Notes under the pieces: generated by a model
Seen by the model: only the letters and a program-made list of their open reading frames with translations
What the model was told of the DNA's origin: nothing
Database searches by the model: none
Shown: positions 23,596 through 33,000 of the stretch, piece after piece
How the letters are laid out: the number at the start of each line of letters is the position of its first letter
Position numbering within the stretch: the stretch's first letter is position 1
Translations under genes and position numbers: made by a program
DNA from: Scandinavium vulneris_A
GTDB taxonomy: Bacteria > Pseudomonadota > Gammaproteobacteria > Enterobacterales > Enterobacteriaceae
Assembly (NCBI GenBank): GCA_046518185.1
Contig: JBKGRZ010000002.1
Span: 596,945-660,944, forward strand
DNA length: 64,000 bases
Reading direction: 5' to 3'

Positions 23596-25563
23596 TTAAT
23601 TCACCGTCAGCGCATGCTGATATTTCCTCAGCATACCCACCAGCCTTTTCACCGGCTCAGTGACCTGGTCAGGCGCTTGCCAGATGACCAGTTTTTCCTC
23701 ATACACATCCAGCTCTTCCAGTAAGCGGCCAAAGTAGCGGCGGCGCTTATCATCGCTGCTGGCGGAAATCAGCTTATCGGCGGTGCGTCGAAGCTGACGA
23801 TGGAAGGCCGACAGATCGTCGTTCACCGGCACGGGCGCATCGCGCAGACGCTGATGGGCGATGATTAAGGTCAGAGCAAGGCGGAATTTGGCGATATCCC
23901 CCGGGAATTTATTCAGCAGTAAAAACAGCTGCTGATACAGCGCCGGGAGATGATTCTCTTTACGGCGCACGGTATTGGTGGTCAGGGACGACACCGCCGC
24001 AGACACAAACTGGTTGAGCAGCACGCGACCGGTACGGGCCTGCGAATTATCGCGCACCAGCAGGATAATCATCAGCGCCAGGAAGCAGCCCACCAGCTGA
24101 CCGAGCGCGCTGTCGAGGAACTGACTGAAGTGGAAGGTCATCGGGTTATCCAGCACCAGAATATTGATGGTGGAGGCCAATGTACCCAGCGATCCCAGCC
24201 GCCGCTTCTGCACTTCAATCCCGATAAAGAACGCCAATACCGCGAGGCTGATACACAGCAACAGCATGCTTTGCTGGGTCGACGGCAGGATAACCAGGAA
24301 GTACAGTGCGCCAATCGGCAGCGCGGCAATGGTGCCATACAAAAAGTCGATTGCCGCCATTTTAGGATTCGGCAGACGCATCGCGAGCGAGGTCACCACC
24401 GCAATCATCACCATCGCGCCGCTGCCGGATGTCCAGCCAGTCCAGAGCCAGAACAGCGTGCCGAGCGCACAGGAAAGCGTGGTACGCCAGAAGTTCACCA
24501 TCGCATGGTGGCGTTCCGCTGACTCCACTTTAACCACCACTTCGCCCTGCAAGATTTCTTCTTCACGCGCGCTGATCTTGGCATTGCCCGCTACGCCGCG
24601 TTTCAGGAGCTGATATCGCGTCGCCGCGCCTATCCAGCTGTACAACGTAATCGGCGTGTCGTGCTCGCCGGTCCACGACAGAATACGCCGCATCCGTTTG
24701 AGCTGTTTATGCACGTCCTGCACGGTTTCGGCGGGCTGCTCAAACATTTCACGCCATTCGGGAGTGATCAATTCTGGGCGAGAATTTTGAATCAGATAGG
24801 TTTCACAGGCCTGGGTTATCAGCGTCAACGACAGCGTATTGAGCGCTTTCAGACGCCGATTGGCGCGAGCCCAACGGGAAGACTCCATATGCAGGTTGCT
24901 GCGCATCCCTTCCAGGGCCTGAGTCTGACGCACCAGCGCGCTCCAGGCGGCGTCCACTTGTTCACTGTCGCCATGGCGGATACATAATTGCATCAACTGA
25001 TATTGCTTCACCAGAAGAGCATCCAGCTCGCGGTCGATCTCTTGTTTAATTGAACGTGGGGAGAACAGCAGATCGGCAACGATCGCACACACGATACCAA
25101 TAACGATTTCGCTACAGCGTTCGACGGCAAACTGTGGGGACAGCAACGGGGCGTTCTGAATGGTGATGATAATGATCAGCGCGGTATAGCCCGCCAGGCC
25201 CCAGGCATAAGAGTTTTCGACTCTGACCAGCGAGGACACCCAGGTGCAAAAACCGGCCCACAGGCAGCAGACCAGCACCATCAGCAGCGGGGCGCGGATC
25301 ATCAGGATGATTATCACCAGCGCGGCAATACAGCCGATAAACGTGCCGACGATACGCAGCATTCCGCGATAACGGATTGCGCCAGAATAGGGTTCGCCAC
25401 CTGCGGCAAACGCCGGGCCCGCCGCCACAATCGCGGCGGTCAGTACCGCCCAGCGCGGGGTTTCAAGCTCAAAGTGAAAGCCGACAAACAGGGCCAGCAC
25501 AATCGCGCAGGCCAGTTTAATCGCAAAGCGCAGGTGATTATCGGCAATAGAGAAAATGCCCAT
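23596..25563 (-). CDS. aaeB: Aromatic carboxylic acid efflux pump, membrane subunit AaeB
   Basis: Inner-membrane pump of the ArAE/FUSC family that exports p-hydroxybenzoate and related acids. It has 655 residues, the E. coli length. Two blocks of membrane segments (about 12-170 and 370-510) are each followed by a cytoplasmic domain. It starts 5 bp after aaeA. Confidence 0.96.
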   Translation of the reverse strand: MGIFSIADNHLRFAIKLACAIVLALFVGFHFELETPRWAVLTAAIVAAGPAFAAGGEPYSGAIRYRGMLRIVGTFIGCIAALVIIILMIRAPLLMVLVCCLWAGFCTWVSSLVRVENSYAWGLAGYTALIIIITIQNAPLLSPQFAVERCSEIVIGIVCAIVADLLFSPRSIKQEIDRELDALLVKQYQLMQLCIRHGDSEQVDAAWSALVRQTQALEGMRSNLHMESSRWARANRRLKALNTLSLTLITQACETYLIQNSRPELITPEWREMFEQPAETVQDVHKQLKRMRRILSWTGEHDTPITLYSWIGAATRYQLLKRGVAGNAKISAREEEILQGEVVVKVESAERHHAMVNFWRTTLSCALGTLFWLWTGWTSGSGAMVMIAVVTSLAMRLPNPKMAAIDFLYGTIAALPIGALYFLVILPSTQQSMLLLCISLAVLAFFIGIEVQKRRLGSLGTLASTINILVLDNPMTFHFSQFLDSALGQLVGCFLALMIILLVRDNSQARTGRVLLNQFVSAAVSSLTTNTVRRKENHLPALYQQLFLLLNKFPGDIAKFRLALTLIIAHQRLRDAPVPVNDDLSAFHRQLRRTADKLISASSDDKRRRYFGRLLEELDVYEEKLVIWQAPDQVTEPVKRLVGMLRKYQHALTVN

Positions 25564-25568
25564 AGCGA

Positions 25569-26501
25569 TTATCCAAACTCACGCAGGCGCATACCTAACT
25601 TCTGGAAGAAAGAGGCGTCTTGCGTGTTTCTGTCTTTCTCACCGGTGATAATCACCGTCGCGGTGGTGCCTGCAGGCCACAGATTGCCCTGCTGCTTATC
25701 GAGACGAATACGTACCGGCACGCGCTGTGCCAGACGGACCCATTCCAGGTTGGAATCAATGGTCGCCATGCCTTTGGCATCGCTGCTACTGCTGGCGTTG
25801 GTCACGCCTGCCGCCACGCTGTCGACGGTGCCTTTAATCACTTTGGTGCTGCCGAGCGGCGTAATTTCAGCCCGATAGCCTGGACGCACGCCCTCAAGCT
25901 TGGTCTCTTCCATATAGGCCATCACGTAGAAGCTCTCTTTTTTGACCAGCGCGACGGCGGTTGAGCCACGCGTGATAAACTCGCCGCTGTAAACGTTCAG
26001 GTTGGTCACCCAGCCATCGGCCGGGGCGCGGATAACGGTACGTTCAAGGTCGAGACGCGCCAGGTCACGCGTGGCCTGTGATTTGGCTAGCTGATGTTCA
26101 ACGGTCTGCAAAATGTTGTTGGCCTGGTCAATCTCTTCCCGCGACATCGCCATGGTGCCTAACCGATTACGACGACCCGCTTCACGGCGTTTTTCCGTAG
26201 CCAGCGCCTGGTAATACGCCACGTCGGCATCGGCTTCTTCGAGGGCTTTCTGATAGCGCGGCTGATCAATCGTGAACAGAACCTGATTTTTGCTGACCAG
26301 TTGGTTATCCTTGACCTTCACGTCAGTGATAAGCCCGGCCACATCTGGCGCAATCGCCACGACATCTGCGCTAAAACGCGCGTCACGCGTCCACGGAGAT
26401 TCGGTGTAATACACCCATGCGCGGAAAATGGCGATAAAGGCCAGCACGACCAGGATAAGCGTGATGGCAGTACGGGATATTTTTCTTGTTAGTGTTTTCA
26501 C
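25569..26501 (-). CDS. aaeA: Aromatic carboxylic acid efflux pump, fusion subunit AaeA
   Basis: Periplasmic adaptor (HlyD/EmrA type) of the Aae pump, 310 residues. A membrane anchor lies at residues 12-32, and a biotinyl-lipoyl-like domain and short helical hairpin follow. The start is GTG (complement of 26499-26501), preceded by GAGG and matching E. coli; an upstream TTG in frame overlaps aaeX and is not needed. It lies 7 bp after aaeX. Confidence 0.95.
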   Translation of the reverse strand: MKTLTRKISRTAITLILVVLAFIAIFRAWVYYTESPWTRDARFSADVVAIAPDVAGLITDVKVKDNQLVSKNQVLFTIDQPRYQKALEEADADVAYYQALATEKRREAGRRNRLGTMAMSREEIDQANNILQTVEHQLAKSQATRDLARLDLERTVIRAPADGWVTNLNVYSGEFITRGSTAVALVKKESFYVMAYMEETKLEGVRPGYRAEITPLGSTKVIKGTVDSVAAGVTNASSSSDAKGMATIDSNLEWVRLAQRVPVRIRLDKQQGNLWPAGTTATVIITGEKDRNTQDASFFQKLGMRLREFG

Positions 26502-26508
26502 GGCGGCC

Positions 26509-26712
26509 TCAGACAAACAAACGCGATATCAGGTAGAACAAACAGCAATACAACGCGGTATTAAATAGCGCGGGATGCCAGACGAAGTCATAGATCCCGG
26601 TAGGGACCAGCACCCGACGCAATAGCCAGAAGATGGCCAGCGACAATAGCAACTCGACGAAGATCGGCGGAAACGAGAGACCGAAAATCACGATGACGGG
26701 AAACAGACTCAT
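26509..26712 (-). CDS. aaeX: Small membrane protein AaeX
   Basis: A 67-residue protein (DUF1656) with two hydrophobic segments (about 5-28 and 46-66). It is the first gene of aaeXAB. Its role is unclear and it is not known to be needed for efflux. Divergent from aaeR. Confidence 0.94.
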   Translation of the reverse strand: MSLFPVIVIFGLSFPPIFVELLLSLAIFWLLRRVLVPTGIYDFVWHPALFNTALYCCLFYLISRLFV

Positions 26713-26767
26713 GTTGACCTTGATTAAGAGAGTGCAGGTGAGAGTAGTGATGCTTTGATTATTCAGC

Positions 26768-26792
26768 TAACAGTATATTAACGTAACTGTTA
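26768..26792. promoter_or_regulatory. Candidate AaeR operator
   Basis: TAACAGT-N11-ACTGTTA, perfect 7-bp inverted halves with the 11-bp centre spacing typical of LysR-type regulators, in the aaeX-aaeR divergent gap. The palindrome is seen directly; binding by AaeR is inferred. Confidence 0.6.
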
Positions 26793-26809
26793 TTGCGTGA
26801 TCTATATTA

Positions 26810-26825
26810 TGTGATCTAAATCACT
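26810..26825. promoter_or_regulatory. CRP-like site in the aaeX-aaeR gap
   Basis: TGTGA-N6-TCACT matches the CRP consensus at 9 of 10 positions. It lies 18 bp before the aaeR ATG and about 100 bp before aaeX, so it could activate aaeXAB and block aaeR. Confidence 0.5.
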
Positions 26826-26843
26826 TTTAAGTCAGAGTGAACA

Positions 26844-27770
26844 ATGGAACGATTAAAACGCATGTCCGTTTTCGCCAAAGTCGTGGAACTGGGTTCCTTT
26901 ACGGCGGCGGCAAGACAGCTCGAAATGAGCGTCTCTTCAATAAGCCAGACCGTTTCAAAACTTGAAGACGAACTTCAGGTCAAGCTGCTGAACCGCAGCA
27001 CACGCAGCATTGGGCTGACCGAGGCCGGAAAAATTTACTATCAGGGCTGTCGGCGAATGCTGCACGAAGCGCAGGACGTTCATGAACAGCTCTACGCCTT
27101 TAACAACACGCCGATTGGCACACTGCGTGTCGGCTGTTCTTCAACTATGGCACAAAATGTCCTCGCTGCAATCACCTCGGAAATGCTCAGAGAGTATCCG
27201 GATCTGTCAGTGAATTTAGTGACCGGCATTCCGGCCCCGGACCTTATTGCCGATGGGTTAGACTTGGTGATCCGCGTCGGTGCCTTACAGGATTCGGGCC
27301 TCTTTTCTCGTCGCCTGGGCTCGATGCCGATGGTACTTTGCGCCGCAAAGAGCTATCTGCAACACGCTGGCACCCCAGAGAAGCCAGCAGACCTGGCCAG
27401 TCATTCTTGGCTGGAATACAGCATTCGCCCGCACAATGAATTTGAGCTGATCGCCCCGGAAGGGCTATCGACCAAGCTTATCCCTCAGGGACGTTTCGTC
27501 ACCAACGATCCGATGACCCTCAATCGCTGGCTGACCGCCGGGGCCGGGATCGCCTTCGTGCCGCTGATGTGGGTGATCAATGAGATCAACAGCGGTGAAC
27601 TGGAGATCCTTCTGCCCCGCTATCAGTCCGACCCGCGTCCGGTGTATGCGGTGTATACCGAAAAGGATAAGCTGCCGCTGAAGGTGCAGGTGTGCATCAA
27701 CTATCTGACTGACTATTTTGTTGATGTTGCTAACCGCTTCCAGGGCATTAACGGTCGCGGAAAAAACTAA
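26844..27770 (+). CDS. aaeR: LysR-type regulator AaeR
   Basis: Activator of aaeXAB in response to aromatic carboxylic acids. It has 308 residues. The HTH is at about residues 17-45 (GSFTAAARQLEMSVSSISQ-like), followed by the effector-binding domain. The stop overlaps the stop region of the convergent DeoR-type gene by 4 bp. Confidence 0.96.
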   Translation: MERLKRMSVFAKVVELGSFTAAARQLEMSVSSISQTVSKLEDELQVKLLNRSTRSIGLTEAGKIYYQGCRRMLHEAQDVHEQLYAFNNTPIGTLRVGCSSTMAQNVLAAITSEMLREYPDLSVNLVTGIPAPDLIADGLDLVIRVGALQDSGLFSRRLGSMPMVLCAAKSYLQHAGTPEKPADLASHSWLEYSIRPHNEFELIAPEGLSTKLIPQGRFVTNDPMTLNRWLTAGAGIAFVPLMWVINEINSGELEILLPRYQSDPRPVYAVYTEKDKLPLKVQVCINYLTDYFVDVANRFQGINGRGKN

Positions 27771-28486
27771 GGAACCTGCTCAGGCTCCGCGTCAGAGATG
27801 ACATGCGTGACGTCACTCAGCGGGCCAATTCGCACCTCGCTCGAACGGTTGAATTTACTTTTATCCACCAGCAGCAGCGACTGTGACGCCCGTTTGAGCA
27901 GTAAAGATTTATAGCTGGCGTTGTGGCCACTTGAATCCCACAGCACGCCGTGGCGGTCGACGCCCTCGCAGGAAAAAATAAACAGATCGATCTCCAGCGA
28001 CTTTAACGCCGAGATGAGTGACGGATTGATGTAATACCCGTACTGGCGCTGGAGCTCGCCGCCAGAACTGATCAGGCGGATCTGCTCGCGCTTGCCGAGT
28101 TCGGTACACACCAAGTGGCTATTGGTGAACACCGTCAGCGGAATGTCCGGCAGCTGACGTGCCAGAAACCAGCAGGTTGAGCTGGCATCCAGCGCGAGGG
28201 TCATCCCTTCTTCTATCCATGCCAGCGCGTGCCGGGCGATATCTGACTTGTGGGCATAATGGCTTTTCTGTCGGGCGTGGAACGGCGCTTCGTTGCCCTG
28301 GCGGTCGCGTCGAATGGCACGCGCCCGCCCGTGGCTGCGCTGTATTTTTCCCTGCTGCTGAAGTGCACTCAGATCGCGACGCACCGTCTCTTTACTGACG
28401 CCGAGCGCGGCGGCCAGTTCATCGGTAGTCAGGCTGCGGGATTGGGCGAGAAGCGTAACGATGCGCTGATGGCGAGCGACCTTCAT
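27767..28486 (-). CDS. DeoR/GlpR-type transcriptional regulator, target unknown
   Basis: A 239-residue DeoR-family protein. The N-terminal winged HTH includes TTDELAAALGVSKETVRRD (about 19-37); the C-terminal DeoRC sugar-phosphate sensor domain includes LALDASSTCWFLA near residue 95 and LLLVDKSKFNRSS near 210. GGAGA precedes the ATG. Family members usually control a neighbouring sugar operon, but none lies beside it. I do not recall it at this place in E. coli K-12. Confidence 0.88.
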   Translation of the reverse strand: MKVARHQRIVTLLAQSRSLTTDELAAALGVSKETVRRDLSALQQQGKIQRSHGRARAIRRDRQGNEAPFHARQKSHYAHKSDIARHALAWIEEGMTLALDASSTCWFLARQLPDIPLTVFTNSHLVCTELGKREQIRLISSGGELQRQYGYYINPSLISALKSLEIDLFIFSCEGVDRHGVLWDSSGHNASYKSLLLKRASQSLLLVDKSKFNRSSEVRIGPLSDVTHVISDAEPEQVP

Positions 28487-28500
28487 CTGCGGTCTCCGTC

Positions 28501-28526
28501 AAAAAAAATGCCCGCACGAGGCGGGC
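28501..28526 (-). terminator. Terminator after tldD
   Basis: Minus strand GCCCGC-CTCGT-GCGGGC followed by A and eight T residues. It ends the long mreB-tldD cluster and insulates the DeoR-type gene. Confidence 0.9.
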
Positions 28527-28534
28527 ACAGGATG

Positions 28535-29980
28535 TTATGCCGTACCGCCGACCGTGAGATTGTCGACTTTCAGGGTTGGCTGACCCACGCCCACCGGCAG
28601 ACTCTGCCCTTCTTTGCCACAGACGCCGACGCCGTTATCCAGTTTCAGGTCGTTACCAACCATCGAGATCTGCTGCATGGCTTCAATCCCGGAGCCAATC
28701 AGGGTGGCACCTTTGACCGCTTTGGTGACTTTGCCTTTCTCAATCAGGTACGCTTCTGAGGTTGAGAAAACGAATTTGCCGGAGGTGATATCCACCTGAC
28801 CGCCGCCGAAGTTTGGCGCGTAAATACCGTAATCCACCGAGGCGATAATCTCTTCCGGGGTCGATTTCCCGGCCAGCATATAGGTGTTGGTCATACGCGG
28901 CATCGGCAGATGCGCGTAAGATTCACGGCGACCGTTGCCCGTTGGCTTCACGCCCATCAGACGCGCGTTCAGCTTATCCTGCATGTAGCCTTTCAGTACC
29001 CCATTTTCGATCAGCACATTGTACTGGCCCGGCGTCCCTTCATCATCGATGGATACGGAACCACGGCGATCGGCCATGGTACCGTCGTCGACCACGGTAC
29101 ACAGCTCAGAGGCGACCAACTGGCCCATCTGACCACTAAATACCGAAGTGCCACGACGGTTGAAGTCGCCTTCCAGACCGTGGCCTACCGCTTCGTGGAG
29201 CAGTACGCCCGGCCAGCCCGCGCCAAGCACCACCGGCAGCGTACCAGCTGGCGCCGCCACGGCGGTCAGATTGACCATCGCCATGCGCACCGCTTCTCTC
29301 GCCCACGCATCGGCACGGACTTCGCGGTCAACGTCGCCGAGGAAATAGTCGTAACCGAAACGACCGCCGCCGCCGCTGGAGCCGCGTTCACGTTTGCCGT
29401 CGTCTTCCACCAACACGCTAACCGACAGACGCACCAGCGGGCGAACGTCCGCCGCCAGGGTGCCGTCGGTAGCCGCAACCAGGATAAGCTCATACACGCC
29501 GGTCAGGCTGGCAGAAACTTCCTGCACACGCTTGTCAGCGGCACGGGCGACTTTATCCACCCGCCGCAGAATATCGAGCTTCTCTTCACGGCTCATGCTT
29601 TGCAGCGGATCGAGGCTGGTGTACAGCGGGGAATAACTTTTCTCGCCCAGGGCGTGGACTTTGCCGTCACCGACATCGCGCACGATGGTGCGAGCGGCCT
29701 GTGCGCTTTGTTCCAGCGCCAGCAGGCTAATCTGATCGGCATAGGCGAAGCCGGTTTTCTCACCGCTAACGGCACGCACGCCGACGCCCTGATCGATATT
29801 GTACGAACCGTCTTTGATGATGCTGTCTTCTAACACCCAGGATTCGTGATAGCTCGACTGGAAATAGAGGTCGCCATAGTCGAGGCGGCGCTCAGCCAGT
29901 TGGCCAAGTATGGAAAACAGGTCCTGATGACTCAGGCCGTTTGCCGACAGCAGATGTTCACTTACCAGGTTGAGACTCAT
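28535..29980 (-). CDS. tldD: Metalloprotease subunit TldD
   Basis: Partner of TldE (PmbA) in a zinc protease that degrades unfolded peptides, matures microcin B17 and acts on CcdA in E. coli. It has 481 residues. The metal motif HEAVGH lies at 262-267. Last gene of the minus-strand cluster, 77 bp after yhdP and followed by a terminator. Confidence 0.97.
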   Translation of the reverse strand: MSLNLVSEHLLSANGLSHQDLFSILGQLAERRLDYGDLYFQSSYHESWVLEDSIIKDGSYNIDQGVGVRAVSGEKTGFAYADQISLLALEQSAQAARTIVRDVGDGKVHALGEKSYSPLYTSLDPLQSMSREEKLDILRRVDKVARAADKRVQEVSASLTGVYELILVAATDGTLAADVRPLVRLSVSVLVEDDGKRERGSSGGGGRFGYDYFLGDVDREVRADAWAREAVRMAMVNLTAVAAPAGTLPVVLGAGWPGVLLHEAVGHGLEGDFNRRGTSVFSGQMGQLVASELCTVVDDGTMADRRGSVSIDDEGTPGQYNVLIENGVLKGYMQDKLNARLMGVKPTGNGRRESYAHLPMPRMTNTYMLAGKSTPEEIIASVDYGIYAPNFGGGQVDITSGKFVFSTSEAYLIEKGKVTKAVKGATLIGSGIEAMQQISMVGNDLKLDNGVGVCGKEGQSLPVGVGQPTLKVDNLTVGGTA

Positions 29981-30057
29981 GGTTTTGCTACTCGTTGGTT
30001 GTCGCGATGATCGCGGTATATCTATTGAGAGTGAGGTAATTTGTAACGCCCGTCAAA

Positions 30058-33000
30058 TCATTGCGTTTTATCACTGCGCGCCTGGCGCAGCACTTCATTG
30101 ATTTGTGGCTGATCGATAGGCCCGCTGATACGGTAACGCAGAATCGACACTTTGCTCCACAGCGGTCCGAGCACTTTACTGGCGGCAAATACCGCGGCGC
30201 CCACTATCGGGTTGATAACGAACGCGGTGGCCACCCCGACGGTGGCGGAGATTTCTGGTGCGACGATAGCTTCCATATCCAGCTCACGGCGCACCAGATT
30301 AACCGAGCCTTTCATGCCGATATCCGCTTCGAGGCCATCCAGCAGCGTGTCGTCGGTGTGCAGAATGCCGTCTTTGATCCACGCCGTGCTACGAATGGAA
30401 TCGAAATAAAACCCTTCGGTAAAGGTATCGCTAAAGTCGAAACGCAGCTTGCGCAGCAGCGCATCGACGCTCAGCAGGCGCAGCAGCTGACCCGCATGGC
30501 CGGTGCTGATATCGGTAAATTCGCCTTTGCCCAGCCGCGCTTTCAGGATCCCGTTCAGAGAGGCCACATCCGGCGTCCAGGGTTCAGCGCGCCAGTGCAG
30601 GTCATAATCCAGGTTGAACGAAGAGTCGCGAATAGGCGTCGAGACGCCGAAGAAATTCACCGCCGCATCAATTTTGTTACCGCGAAGTTTCCCCTTCAGG
30701 GAGGTGCGTTCGCTGCCCGGTGCGTTAACCCATTCGCCGCCAACGGTCAGTCGCGCAAAACCGGTATCCAGCAGGCCGTTAGCCAGCGATAAGGTATTGC
30801 CCTTGATGGCGAAATCACCGTCAATACGGCCATATTTCTGCCCCCACAGCCAGCATTCCGCGCAGCGAAGCTGCAGGTCAGGCCAGCCCTGGAAGTCGAT
30901 GCGGTTATTACTCATTATACCGCTGCCTATCTGGCTGCCAGTGGTGTTAGTCGCCGATGGGTTGTAATAGAGATAACGAATGGAGGCCAGCCACGGGGCG
31001 TTGTCCCGCAGCGTTAACGTGCCGTTCACCTCGCGTCCTTGCGCCTCAACGCTTGTGCCGTTCGCCATCGGCTGCGAAACAATGCTCAGGTTGTTCCAGC
31101 GCTGGCCCGCCATGGTTAGTGCTGGTGTGCGCAGGGTAATGCGCTGCGGGAAGGCCACCGCATTACCCACGCTATCCACCGCGCCTTTACGGAAAAGCGC
31201 CAGCCACTGGGCGCCGTCCATCGGCGGAAGGTTTAACTCCACGCCGGAGGCATCCGGTAATGGCGGCACGCTGCGGCTGTCCGACGCCCAGATAGCCCGG
31301 TCGAGCGCCAGTTTCTTGCCCAGTAACCAGCGGCTATTAAGGTGATTTTTGCTGCCGACGTTGCCGGTCAAATCGAAGTGGTTCAGGCCACCTTCAACGT
31401 TAAACTTAACGGGTAACGGCTCGCCCGCTTTCTTATCCACCGGGGCAGGTAAGCGACTGCTCACATTTTTCAGATCGCCGGTGATATCGACTTTGTAATT
31501 GACGCTGCCTTTGTACGGCAACTCAATGGCGACATTACCCTGCCAAGGAACGCTGCCGCTAATGGCGTCGTTAAGCTGCTTGGGCAGCATGTCTGTGCGG
31601 GTCGGGTCCCAATTGGCGTCCATGTTGACCGCCACCTGATAGGCTTTTTGTCCTTCGGTGGTGGAGAAATCGACCTTCAACGGCTGATTGAACCAGTTGG
31701 CGGTCATCGGCCCACTTTTCAGGTTGCCGTTCTCGAAGCTGAACTCACCGTTGAGGTTCTTCAGGGTGCTGTCGAGCGGTTTGATAAACAGGCTGTTGCC
31801 ATTCAGACGCACATCGCCTTTGGCCAACACCTGTTCGCCGTCGAGCGGAATATCCAGATGTAAGCGAGCATTCACATCGCCATCGAGCTGAAGCTCGTCG
31901 AGCGTGGCGCCAAGGGAGTCTTTCAGTGGCGTATCGTTGAAATAGGGCCCAACGGCTTTTCCCGGCCCGGCAATCTGCGAATCAATGATCAGCTTCTCTT
32001 TCGAGTAGTCCGGGATGGCGGCGTTGAGGTTGTGTGCCGTCACGCCGCCGAGCGCGACCTTATCGGCCTGCATCCACAAGCCATCGTTCAGGAAGTTAAG
32101 GTCGATATTGAGATTGGTCAGCGCAGGCCAGTCTGGCTGGAACGCGAAGGTGGCGTTGTGTAATGGTACCCACACCTGGAACTGGCCTTCGTTATGCTTA
32201 TACGGGAACAGATGAGGATTACCGCCGTAGACCAACGTAGCGTTGTCCGCCTGGCCGCCTTTGATAGCCGAGCTGAGATAATCAACCAGCGCTTTACCCA
32301 TCAGGTTTTCCGGGAAATAGCGCCATGCCTGACCGCCGTCGTCGGTACTGATGCCAGCCAGGATACCTAGCCACGGCTCATCCCCTTCCGGCTGTAGCCA
32401 GCGGAAACCACCGTGGGCATGAACCGCTTTTGCCTGCACGTCGATATCACGGCCGTCGAGCATAAAGCCTTTGTCGTTGTTGACCCAGGACAGGTTAACC
32501 ACGCCTTTGGCAATCTCGAGCGGCGCTCTGAACACCGTCTCGTAAGGCATTTTGGCGTTTTCCATGCTGATGTTTAGCGCGCCGTTTTCAAGGCTCCCTT
32601 CCGCCCGTCCGGAGAAATGCTCTGCGCCCGGCAGCAACTTCCACTGCTTCCACGCCAGATTGCTCCATGCCGCCTGGAAGCGGGTTTTCTCTGTCGCTTT
32701 GAGTGGAATATCCAGTGCCAGGGCATCAATCTGCCCGGCGGGCTGCGTGCTGTCCCAAATTTCACCCAGCGACGGGGAGAATTTTTCCGCAATCGGCAGC
32801 AGACCAGACAGCCCGCTCAGCTCGAGATTGCTGGCGCGAATACGCAATTCATCGCTGCGCACGTTATCTTTGCCGCCCACATCCTGATCCGGGATCCACG
32901 CCATTGACAGCGCACCCTGCGGCCAGCGTTTGCCGTCAATGGTGATCCGCGTATCCGGGATATGGAATGCCCAGCCCGACTTTTCACGGGTGATGTGCGC

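Noticed and set aside
28910..29833. A 307-codon plus-strand open frame opposite tldD
   Set aside because: Antisense shadow of tldD; no domain and no ribosome binding site.
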